Shown here: piece after piece, positions 1 through 7,353 of the stretch
Layout: every line of letters begins with the position of its first letter
How positions within the stretch are numbered: position 1 is the stretch's first letter
Notes under the pieces: generated by a model
What the model saw: the letters and a program-made list of their open reading frames with translations, nothing else
Told to the model about the DNA's origin: nothing
The model's database searches: none
DNA from: CAYQQU01 sp964419545
Lineage (GTDB): Bacteria; Bacteroidota; Bacteroidia; Chitinophagales; Saprospiraceae
Reading direction: 5' to 3'
DNA length: 23,728 bases
Assembly: GCA_964419545.1 (NCBI GenBank)
Contig: CAYQQU010000078.1
Span: 1-23,728, forward strand
Program-made: the position numbers and the translations under genes

Positions 1-46
1 CTAGGTTCCCATTTCCTTCTTATTTTTACCAGGAAAAAAACTACCT

Positions 47-535
47 ATGAAGTATCTCTTTGCGCTATTATGCCTCACCGTTACGGTATCCCTCGCTGCA
101 CAGAAGACCATTCCCGCTGTGGAGGTGAAAACGCTGGACGGTCAGACCGTCAACATGCAGGATTTCGCCACCAACGGGAAAATCACCGTGGTGAGTTTTT
201 GGGCGACCTGGTGCAAGCCCTGCCAGCAGGAACTCGACGCCATTGCTGACCTGTATCCCGACTGGCAGGAGGAATACGGCATGGAGCTGGTGGCCGTCAC
301 GATCGACACGCGCCGGGCGCTGGCCAAAGTGCCTCCTATGGTGGAAACCAAGGGCTGGGAATACACCATCCTCTCCGACGTCAATCAGCAGCTGCGTCAG
401 GCCCTCAACTTTCAGACCATCCCACAGACTTTCCTCCTCGATCAGCAGGGCAATATCGTCTACGAACATTCCGGATACGTGCCGGGCAATGAGTACGAAC
501 TGGAAGACAAGATCCGGAAACTGGCCGGAAAATAG
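47..535 (+). CDS. Exported TlpA/ResA-like thioredoxin-fold protein
   Basis: A 162-residue thiol-disulfide oxidoreductase of the TlpA/AhpC-TSA group. Residues 1-18 form a signal peptide (MKYLF, hydrophobic core, cleavage near SLA-AQ), so it should act outside the cytoplasm. The active site WCKPC follows the usual FWATWC context around residues 52-60. The cis-proline loop is visible as TIPQTFLLD around residues 124-132. Length is normal for a minimal TlpA-like domain with no extra module. The likely role is reduction of cysteines in exported proteins or apocytochromes; the substrate cannot be read from the sequence. It converges on the next gene, which is on the other strand, and no clear terminator hairpin was seen between them. 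Confidence 0.9.
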   Translation: MKYLFALLCLTVTVSLAAQKTIPAVEVKTLDGQTVNMQDFATNGKITVVSFWATWCKPCQQELDAIADLYPDWQEEYGMELVAVTIDTRRALAKVPPMVETKGWEYTILSDVNQQLRQALNFQTIPQTFLLDQQGNIVYEHSGYVPGNEYELEDKIRKLAGK

Positions 536-640
536 TTGGGGCAGTTGACCGGTCCAACCGTCTAACCTGCTGTTGCGGATTGAAAACCCGTCGGATCAGC
601 AAATTCGTGATAGGTATTAGTTGCACGGATCGGAGCATGC

Positions 641-1894
641 TTACCGCAACTGCGCCAAAATTCCCGCTCGTTCCAGGTGGGTGTGGCTGGAAAAATTACT
701 GAGTTTCACCAGGCGGGATTCCCCTGATTCGTCGGTCTGGAATTCGTAGACCAGCACGGTGCAGCTGTGCTCGGAACGGTAAGGTCGTCGGCCCAGTTCC
801 GAAGGCAGGCGATTATAGCCCTGACGCAGCCATTTTTCCGCTTCTGCTTTGGAGACCTGTTGATCGTGCTGGTAGAAAGGCTGGTTGGTGATCAGGAAGA
901 CGAACACCCGGAAGTGGCCGCGCCGCCCGAAAAAGAGCGCCTGCAGGTACTCTTTGATGGAGAAGCGGCCCGACCAACGGATGTCGGCGCTCCAGCGGTC
1001 GGGAGGATCGAGCGGCTGGCCGCTGCGCGGATCGATCTGTTCGAGGCGGGTAACCAGGGCGAAGCCGCCGGGAACGCCGTAATAGCTTTTTTCGACGTAG
1101 CCGCAGGCGTCGATGGCGCGCGAGATGGCGTAGTCTACTTCGTCCATCGTCGTCGGAAAATCGAGCAACGCGTTGGGCAGGTCATGGCTGGCCGAGGCGC
1201 GGGGCGGCGGAAAGGGGAAGGCCGGGATGATGGCCGTCGGCGCCGGCGCTTCTGCGTCCAGTCTGGAAATGCCGTCGGGCGCCAAGGACCGTTCGAGTAA
1301 GCCCGATTTTTTGTCGACGACCGCCATGCCGTCGTCGTAGCCTTCGCGCAAAAACTGGGCCCGCAGCTCGGTAGGCGGGAAAAAAGCCGGCGGGGCGCCG
1401 TACGCCCGGCGCGCGTACAAAAAAGAGCGGGCTTCCATCCAGTCGATACCCAGGCGGGCCAGCAAAAAACCGGTAAAGCGGTCGGCTTCCAATACGTTGA
1501 TGCGCTCGTTGCCGTCGGCGGTAAAGGGATGTTGAACGAGGTGGTGGGCCATTTGCTGCAGCAGCAAGCCGGTCGCTTCCGCCTCGCCGGCCGCTACGCG
1601 CTTCATGAGCGCCGGATGATAGAGGATGATCCGCTCCCCCCGGTGGCGGATTGCAGCGACTTCGACGACGTTGTTCGCCAGTAGTGAAAAATTGGCTTCC
1701 AGCTTGAGCCGGCCCAGCAGCCGGCGCACCGTAGCCACGTCTTCCGCAATGGGGTCGTAGCCGTTAACCTGTTCGGGGAGCGCGCCGGATCGGGTGCAGT
1801 AATTGAGCTGCTCGCCCAGCGGGAGGGGCGTCTGCCCGAACCCTGCCTTGGCCAATACGCAGAATAGGAGAATAAGCTGTGCTGATTTCCGCAT
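641..1894 (-). CDS. Secreted degenerate M48-like peptidase fused to a shared C-terminal domain
   Basis: A 417-residue protein read from the ATG at 1894; an upstream in-frame ATG at 1936 would put 14 residues before a good signal peptide (MRKSAQLILLFCVLAKAGFGQ). Residues about 25-190 align by eye with the HEIGH metallopeptidase-like protein at 4366-5343, including matching segments NFSLLANNV/NFEIKAGNV and LEADRFTGFLLARLG/LEADEFSGFVLARLG. The zinc motif is lost: HEIGHH becomes QQMAHH at residues 113-118, removing the first histidine and the catalytic glutamate. After a Pro-rich linker (FPFPPPRASAS), about 175 C-terminal residues match the C terminus of the pseudo-caspase at 2871-4277 (for example DRWSA, ALFFG, FRVFVFL, CTVL-YEF). 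The function of that domain is not recognised. Probably a binding or scaffold protein, not an enzyme. Confidence 0.8.
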   Translation of the reverse strand: MRKSAQLILLFCVLAKAGFGQTPLPLGEQLNYCTRSGALPEQVNGYDPIAEDVATVRRLLGRLKLEANFSLLANNVVEVAAIRHRGERIILYHPALMKRVAAGEAEATGLLLQQMAHHLVQHPFTADGNERINVLEADRFTGFLLARLGIDWMEARSFLYARRAYGAPPAFFPPTELRAQFLREGYDDGMAVVDKKSGLLERSLAPDGISRLDAEAPAPTAIIPAFPFPPPRASASHDLPNALLDFPTTMDEVDYAISRAIDACGYVEKSYYGVPGGFALVTRLEQIDPRSGQPLDPPDRWSADIRWSGRFSIKEYLQALFFGRRGHFRVFVFLITNQPFYQHDQQVSKAEAEKWLRQGYNRLPSELGRRPYRSEHSCTVLVYEFQTDESGESRLVKLSNFSSHTHLERAGILAQLR

Positions 1895-2025
1895 GGGGGT
1901 TCCTTTTTCGTACATGCTTGCAGATAACACCTGCAAGTAAGGAACGGTTGGGAAGAGGGGTAACGTATTAGAAAAACCTGAATTTTACCCTTGTCGGAAA
2001 TAATCTTCTTTAGCGGAGCCTAAAA

Positions 2026-2041
2026 AATGAAAGCTTTCATT
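2026..2041 (-). terminator. Weak palindrome followed by a T run
   Basis: A 16-bp perfect palindrome (AATGAAAGCTTTCATT) is followed on the minus strand by six T residues. It lies about 55 nt past the stop of the membrane EAD-like gene. The stem is short and AT-rich, so termination would be weak. It could mark the end of the transcript before the downstream gene at 641-1894, but this is uncertain. Confidence 0.3.
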
Positions 2042-2095
2042 GCCTGCTCCAGGCCAGCGTTTTTTCCCCCGGAAGACCCAAAGACCAATCCCGCC

Positions 2096-2839
2096 CTACG
2101 CCCCAATCTGCTTGATCCCCTCCAACAGACCATTGGTGATACGAGCTTCCGTGCGGTTGGCTTCTTCGTTGGAGATCAGGTTCTTTCGCCTTTCTTCCGC
2201 ATTGTCTTTCCACCAGCGCTTCAGGGTGAGCAGCTCGTCCTGGGGCAAGTCGTGGGTTTCGCAAAACTGCAACAATTCCTCGAAGGCTTCCTCCACGCGG
2301 TTCTGGCCGATGAGGCGCCGGGTGTTCTGGGCTACCGGCTGGAAAGCGTTGCGGATCTTGTCCTGCTCTGATTCCGGGAGTCCTTCCAGCGTTTCCGCCG
2401 CCGAGCCCGCCGGTTTCATTACCATCAGGGCCATCAGCACCATGATCAGTATTTCGGCGGGAAGCAGACCGTAGGAAGCGTTGCGCACCAATTCGAGCAA
2501 TGACATGGTCGAGGCGTCTTCGTTGATCATGGGCAGGGCCGGCTGGATGATGATGACCATCAAATGAGCGGCGACGAAGAGCCAGAGGAGGACCCGGGAG
2601 GATTGATACAAAAACTGGTCGGTGCGGTGCCCGGGTACTTTGACGAACATCAGGCCGACGGCTGTCAGAATGAGGGGCGCCCACAGGACCAGGTACCGCA
2701 TCCACAACAGCCCGGTATCTTTCCCGTGCTTGCTGCCAAACAACGTCTGAAAGGTGAGGATCGAAAAGACGATTATCGCCCCGAACAAAATGATGCTCAG
2801 CAACCTGCGACGTGCGTATCCGACTGAAGATTTACCCAT
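2096..2839 (-). CDS. Four-helix membrane protein with C-terminal EAD11-like domain
   Basis: A 247-residue protein. Four hydrophobic segments are visible at about residues 12-32, 47-66, 82-99 and 125-142. The basic N terminus (ARRR) suggests that both ends are cytoplasmic. Residues about 169-245 form an all-helical cytoplasmic region with the pattern RRLIGQNRVEEAFEELLQF, then RWWKDNAEERRKNLIS, EEANRTEARI and GLLEGI. This resembles effector-associated domain 11 (EAD11), described in bacterial conflict systems as an adaptor domain that couples sensors to effectors such as caspases. The call is by eye, with no profile search. The gene starts 31 bp after the pseudo-caspase stop, so the two are likely co-transcribed. 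Role inferred: a membrane adaptor or signalling protein. Confidence 0.6.
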   Translation of the reverse strand: MGKSSVGYARRRLLSIILFGAIIVFSILTFQTLFGSKHGKDTGLLWMRYLVLWAPLILTAVGLMFVKVPGHRTDQFLYQSSRVLLWLFVAAHLMVIIIQPALPMINEDASTMSLLELVRNASYGLLPAEILIMVLMALMVMKPAGSAAETLEGLPESEQDKIRNAFQPVAQNTRRLIGQNRVEEAFEELLQFCETHDLPQDELLTLKRWWKDNAEERRKNLISNEEANRTEARITNGLLEGIKQIGA

Positions 2840-2870
2840 AATGCTTTAGTAAAACGGAAATTTTTAAAAA

Positions 2871-4277
2871 CTACGGGCGTTGTTCCAGAAAACCCATAAT
2901 CTGCGATTTTTCCAGGTGCGTCCGGCTCGTCAGGGCGCTGCTTTCGATGAAGGTCGCCGTGCCCGATTCATCTTGTAAGAACTCATAAATCAGCACCGTA
3001 CATTCGTGTTCGGCCTTGAGCGGCCGCTTCCCCAGTTGGGGCGGCAGCCGGTTCATGCCGGTCGACAACCAGTCTTCGACTTCCGCTTTGGTTACGTCGC
3101 GTCCCGACTGGCTGAACGGTACGGAAGTCACCAGGAAGACGAACACCCGGAAATTGCCTTCCTGCCCGAAGAACAAGGCTTTGAGGTAGTTGCGGATCGA
3201 AAATTCCTCCATGCCCTTGATCTCGGCGCTCCAGCGGTCGGGGGGCGGCAGTGAGCTGCCTTCGCTCCCGTCGAATTGCTCGATGCGGGTCACCAGCGCA
3301 AAACCGTCGGGAACGCTATAATAACTCTTTTCGTAGCGGCATTGATCGATGGCCTGTCTCAGCTTAGCGTCAAAATCGGCAAGGGTGTTCAATCCTTCCA
3401 GGTAGCGCCGCGGCAGCGTCGTACTGGCGGAAGCCGGGGGCGGCGGAAAGGGAAAAGGCGGAATGGCGTAGTAATAATCGGCCGACTCTTCCCCGGCATA
3501 ACCCATACCCCGTGGGGGCTTGCCGTCGGCGAAATCGTGCGCTTCGATGTTCAACTGATGGAAATGCCGTTGCTCTTTCTCCAGGTGACTCAGCATCTGT
3601 TCCATGAAAAGATCGGTATGTAAGAGCACCTCCGCCCAGATCGGTTCTCGTTTGAATTCGGGTCCCGCGACGTATTCGAGCGCCTGGAAGAAGGCGTGGG
3701 TGAATAAACCGCCATGGGTGGGGTGATATCCGGAATTCTGGCCGCGGGCGTATCCGGTGACGATGAGGTCGCCGCGGGCGTTCAGCAGCGCCTCCAGGTT
3801 GTTCCGGTCGAGGGTCGGGCCGACGTCGGGCGACTTACCGATCACGCCCGAACGGTTGTTGGCGCCGTCGAGAAAAGTGAGGCACAAGCGATGCGGGCGA
3901 GAGCGCAGCAGCAGGTGGATTTGGCTGAGATAAACCGGTTCGTCGCGCAATTCGAAATACGGAAAATCTTCCAGAAAATTGTCATTGTCGTAAGCGGCCG
4001 GACCGTAGTAGTAAAACCAGATCAGGTCGTTCGGTCCGGAAGGCAGGGTGTTGAGCTCACGCCGCAGGCGATCCGGCGATACGGCCCGGTCGTAGAACTG
4101 CCAGTCGAGCTCGAGGCCGGCGCCGGCGGCCAGCTGCTCCACTCGTTGTTTCAGGTTTTCCGGAAAAACGTTTTCGTAGGTTGCATCGTCCGGCGCCAGC
4201 AGGATGAAGTGCAGTTGCTGGCCATAGAGGCCGGATAAGCAGAAGAGGAAAGCGAAGATAAAGGTGGCTTTTTTCAT
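2871..4277 (-). CDS. Secreted caspase-fold protein lacking catalytic His and Cys
   Basis: A 468-residue protein read from the ATG at 4277, which gives a clean signal peptide (MKKATFIFAFLFCLSGLYGQ); an in-frame ATG at 4355 would add 26 poorly fitting residues. Residues about 20-200 follow the caspase/C14 layout: an N-terminal strand, the strand that normally ends in YYSGHG (here FYYYGPAAY, residues 88-96), the strand that normally ends in D-A-C (here FLDGANN, residues 135-141), and the late GGLFTHAFFQAL segment. The catalytic His is replaced by Pro93 and the catalytic Cys by Ala139, so it should be proteolytically dead. A Pro-rich linker (FPFPPPPASAS) leads to a C-terminal domain of about 175 residues shared with the protein at 641-1894. 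Role unknown; ligand or partner binding at the cell surface is an inference. Confidence 0.75.
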   Translation of the reverse strand: MKKATFIFAFLFCLSGLYGQQLHFILLAPDDATYENVFPENLKQRVEQLAAGAGLELDWQFYDRAVSPDRLRRELNTLPSGPNDLIWFYYYGPAAYDNDNFLEDFPYFELRDEPVYLSQIHLLLRSRPHRLCLTFLDGANNRSGVIGKSPDVGPTLDRNNLEALLNARGDLIVTGYARGQNSGYHPTHGGLFTHAFFQALEYVAGPEFKREPIWAEVLLHTDLFMEQMLSHLEKEQRHFHQLNIEAHDFADGKPPRGMGYAGEESADYYYAIPPFPFPPPPASASTTLPRRYLEGLNTLADFDAKLRQAIDQCRYEKSYYSVPDGFALVTRIEQFDGSEGSSLPPPDRWSAEIKGMEEFSIRNYLKALFFGQEGNFRVFVFLVTSVPFSQSGRDVTKAEVEDWLSTGMNRLPPQLGKRPLKAEHECTVLIYEFLQDESGTATFIESSALTSRTHLEKSQIMGFLEQRP

Positions 4278-4365
4278 CGCGCTTTTTGCTTTGGTTTTGG
4301 AGTAATAGAAGCAAAACAAAATAAAAATAGTGGAAACCGCAGAAAAAGTCAGCATCCTTAACTGA

Positions 4366-5343
4366 TCATTCTGTGAACAGGCCCGCGCTGCACTGGCCTA
4401 CCTGGGTATTTTGCCATACCACCCAAAAAGTTTGGCCCGGCTGTACGTCGATGACGTCGCTGCCGTAGACCTGGCAATTGCCGAGCCCGGGACAGCTGAT
4501 GGTGCCGGTGATAGCGTATTGCTGCAATCCCGCCGGTACGCCGTCGACGGCAAACTGGTTGGAAGTGGGGGTAAAGGTGCGGCCGCCGATGTTGATGTTG
4601 AGCAGGAGGCCGCAATTGTAGCCTTCAGGGGCATAGGCTACGGTGATGCTGGTGGTTTTGGGCCGGGGCGGTTCTTCGGTGGTTTCCCGCTTCGGTTCGG
4701 TCGGTTCGAATGCCTCGTCCTTTGGCTGCCTTGTCGCCTCCGCAGGCGTATCGGGTTCCATTTTTTCCTTGGCGCGGTACCAGCCTACGGCAATGGCCTC
4801 GAGGCGGGCGGAGCGCGGCGGGTGCGTATGGCTGCCTTTTTCCCCGCCGTGGATGGCGATGGCTTTTTGGGCTTGTTCCAGGGAGGCGCCCAGGCGGGCC
4901 AGCACGAAGCCGGAGAACTCGTCCGCTTCCAGTTCCAGTTTGGGGCGGCTGCCGCCGTCGGTGATGGTATGTCCGTTGAGGTGGTGCCCGATCTCGTGGG
5001 CGAGGATGCTGAGGGATGGCCAGTTGTCACCCGTACGGTTGGTGAGCTTGTGCAGAAAATCCTGGCTGTAAATGATCAATCGCTTGCCTTCGTGGATGGT
5101 AGCCACGGCATTAGGGACGTTGCCCGCTTTGATCTCGAAATTGGGCTTCAGGCCGACTTCCCCGACGATCCGGTCGATCGCGCTCTGGGCTTCGTTGCTG
5201 GAGGCAAAGCCGTATACCGGGTCGGTGATGGTCTCGGCGTAGTAGCTGCAGCTGTTTTCGGGATTGAGATCGATCAGGTCCTGTGCGGGCAGGGCGGCCG
5301 TGTTCAGGCAACAGATCAAGAGGAGGGTGGTGGTCTTTTTCAT
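4366..5343 (-). CDS. Secreted M48-like zinc metallopeptidase
   Basis: A 325-residue protein with a signal peptide (MKKTTTLLLICCLNTAALPAQ). The ATG at 5343 was chosen over one at 5364 because it begins the signal sequence. The zinc-binding HEIGHH motif lies at residues 116-121 and the candidate third ligand is Glu139 in LELEADEF, both typical of gluzincin/M48-like peptidases. A Pro/Glu/Thr-rich linker follows at about 195-230, then a roughly 95-residue beta-rich tail (GYNCGLLLNINIGG, SCPGLGNCQVYG, FWVVWQNT) that may bind a surface or a substrate. It is the intact paralogue of the dead peptidase at 641-1894 but carries a different tail. It starts 32 bp after the ABC-F stop and could be on the same transcript. 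Probably exported; the substrate is unknown. Confidence 0.75.
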   Translation of the reverse strand: MKKTTTLLLICCLNTAALPAQDLIDLNPENSCSYYAETITDPVYGFASSNEAQSAIDRIVGEVGLKPNFEIKAGNVPNAVATIHEGKRLIIYSQDFLHKLTNRTGDNWPSLSILAHEIGHHLNGHTITDGGSRPKLELEADEFSGFVLARLGASLEQAQKAIAIHGGEKGSHTHPPRSARLEAIAVGWYRAKEKMEPDTPAEATRQPKDEAFEPTEPKRETTEEPPRPKTTSITVAYAPEGYNCGLLLNINIGGRTFTPTSNQFAVDGVPAGLQQYAITGTISCPGLGNCQVYGSDVIDVQPGQTFWVVWQNTQVGQCSAGLFTE

Positions 5344-5375
5344 GGTGATGAGGGTAATGAACAAAATATAGGCGG

Positions 5376-7253
5376 TCAGGCCATTTCGGCCAGTTCCATC
5401 CAGCGCATTTCCTTAGCTTCCAGGTCCCTTTTCAACGCGTCGAGCTGTATGGATAGTTCCTTGATGGCGTCGGGCGTCAGGTCGGGCTCGGTGAACTGCG
5501 CGGTCAGTTTTTCTTTCTGTTCTTCCATCCGGGCAATTTCCTTTTCCAGCCGGCGCAGTTCTTTTTTCTGTTCCGGCGAAAGGCCGCCCACCTGGTTTTG
5601 CTGTTGCCGGGCGGTCTGCCGGCGTTCCTGGCCGGCGGAGCGCTCCTGGCGTCGCTGGGCGCGTTCGCGTTCTTTTTGTTCGACCCGGTAGTCGGAATAA
5701 TCGCCGAGGAAATCGCGGATCACCCCGTCGCCTTCGAAGACAAAAAGGTGGTCGACCAGCTTGTCCATGAAATAGCGATCGTGGGTGACGATGATGAGGC
5801 AGCCCGGAAATTCCAGCAGGAAATCCTCCAGGACGTTGAGCGTCATGATATCCAAGTCGTTGGTGGGCTCGTCCAGGATGAGAAAGTTGGGATTTTCCAT
5901 GAGGACGGTGAGCAGGTACAGGCGCCGCCGTTCGCCGCCGCTCAGCTGGGAGACGTATACCTGCTGTTGTTTGCGGGAGAACAGGAAGCGTTCGAGCAGC
6001 GATTCGGCGGTCAGCTTCTGGCCTTTTTCCAGGGGGATGTACTCGGCGATATCGCGGATGACGTCGATGACCCGCTTGTCTTCCTTGAGGTGAATGCCGG
6101 ACTGGGAATAATATCCAAACACGGTATTGCCGCCAACCACGACCTTGCCGCCTTCGGGGCGTTCTTCGCGGGTGAGGAGTCGGAGAAAAGTGGTTTTGCC
6201 TACGCCGTTGGGGCCGACGATGCCGACGCGCTCCTTTTTCTTGAATTTGTAGGAAAAACCGTCGACGATCTTCTTTTCTCCGAAGCGTTTGACGACGTTA
6301 TGCAGTTCGAGTATTTTTTTGCCGAGGCGTTGTCCTTTGATGTCGATCTGCATTTCCTGGTCGATCTTCACGCCTTTTACTTTGTCCTGGAGTTCTTCGA
6401 AGGCTTCCACCCGGGCTTTGGCTTTGGTGCCGCGGGCTTTGGGCATACGGCGCACCCATTCCAGTTCGCGCTTCATCAGTTTGCGGTTCTTGTCCAGTTC
6501 GGCGCTTTCGATCTCGTGGCGGGTGGTTTTCTTTTCCAGGTAGTCGGAATAATTGCCGGCGTAGCGGTAGATTTTGCCGGCTTCGAGTTCGACGATCTGA
6601 TCGCAGACGCGCTCCAGGAAGTAGCGGTCGTGGGTCACCATAAATAGCGTAATGCCGGGCTGGGCCAGGTATTCCTCCAGCCATTCGATCATATCGATGT
6701 CGAGGTGGTTGGTGGGTTCGTCGAGGATCAGGAAGTCGGGTTCGTCGATGATCATTTTGGCCAGGGCCAGCCTTTTCTTCTGGCCTCCGGACAATTCGCC
6801 CACTGCTTTTTCCAGTTCTTCGATCTCCAGCCGGAAGAGCACCTCTTTGATGCGGGCTTCGAAGTCCCAGGCTTTGAGGTCGTCCATTTTGACCAGGGCG
6901 GCCTGCAGCTCGTCTGCCCGTTCCGGATGGAGCATGGCGCGTTCGTAGCGTTTGATGGCCTGAATGATCTCGTTGTCGGTATCGAAAACGGCGTCGAGTA
7001 CGCTGTGGTGGGCGATGAAGTCGGGCTCTTGTTCCAGATACCCGACCCGGATGCCGCGCCGGAAATGCACGACGGCATTTTCGCCTTCGCTGGCTTCCCG
7101 CCCGGCGATGACGCGCAGCAGGGTGGTTTTGCCGGTGCCGTTTTTGGCGACGAGGGCTACCTTCTGGCCGCGGTTGATCTGCAGATCGAGGCGGTCGAAG
7201 AGCACCTTTTCGCCATATGTCTTGCTGACGTTCTCAAGAGTAAGGTAATTCAA
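5376..7253 (-). CDS. ABC-F family ATPase, Uup-like
   Basis: A 625-residue soluble protein with two ABC ATPase domains and no membrane segment, as in the ABC-F family that acts on ribosomes or related RNA complexes. Domain 1 has Walker A AKNGTGKTT (residues 36-44), the signature LSGGQKKRLALA and Walker B LILDEPTNHLD. Domain 2 has GPNGVGKTT, LSGGERRRLYLL and LILDEPTNDLD. A charged linker with the arm region separates the domains. The last ~85 residues are a charged coiled coil (LRRLEKEIARMEEQKEKL), which points to the Uup subgroup more than to EttA. Known Uup-type proteins affect ribosome function and replication-intermediate stability. No resistance role is implied. It is followed by the metallopeptidase gene on the same strand. 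Confidence 0.9.
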   Translation of the reverse strand: MNYLTLENVSKTYGEKVLFDRLDLQINRGQKVALVAKNGTGKTTLLRVIAGREASEGENAVVHFRRGIRVGYLEQEPDFIAHHSVLDAVFDTDNEIIQAIKRYERAMLHPERADELQAALVKMDDLKAWDFEARIKEVLFRLEIEELEKAVGELSGGQKKRLALAKMIIDEPDFLILDEPTNHLDIDMIEWLEEYLAQPGITLFMVTHDRYFLERVCDQIVELEAGKIYRYAGNYSDYLEKKTTRHEIESAELDKNRKLMKRELEWVRRMPKARGTKAKARVEAFEELQDKVKGVKIDQEMQIDIKGQRLGKKILELHNVVKRFGEKKIVDGFSYKFKKKERVGIVGPNGVGKTTFLRLLTREERPEGGKVVVGGNTVFGYYSQSGIHLKEDKRVIDVIRDIAEYIPLEKGQKLTAESLLERFLFSRKQQQVYVSQLSGGERRRLYLLTVLMENPNFLILDEPTNDLDIMTLNVLEDFLLEFPGCLIIVTHDRYFMDKLVDHLFVFEGDGVIRDFLGDYSDYRVEQKERERAQRRQERSAGQERRQTARQQQNQVGGLSPEQKKELRRLEKEIARMEEQKEKLTAQFTEPDLTPDAIKELSIQLDALKRDLEAKEMRWMELAEMA

Positions 7254-7353
7254 GATTGCTGCTCCGTTGAATGTTGACCGCGTAAAATACGAATTAAACC
7301 CGGATTATTTACAAGGCTTTTTCCGGCAGCGCAATCTACCGACAGCGAAAGGT

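Noticed and set aside
4411..5691. 426-residue frame opposite the metallopeptidase gene
   Set aside because: It crosses two genes on the other strand, including the ABC-F C terminus, and shows no domain or signal.
5598..6647. Long open frame opposite the ABC-F gene
   Set aside because: Antisense to conserved ABC motifs, with no independent support.
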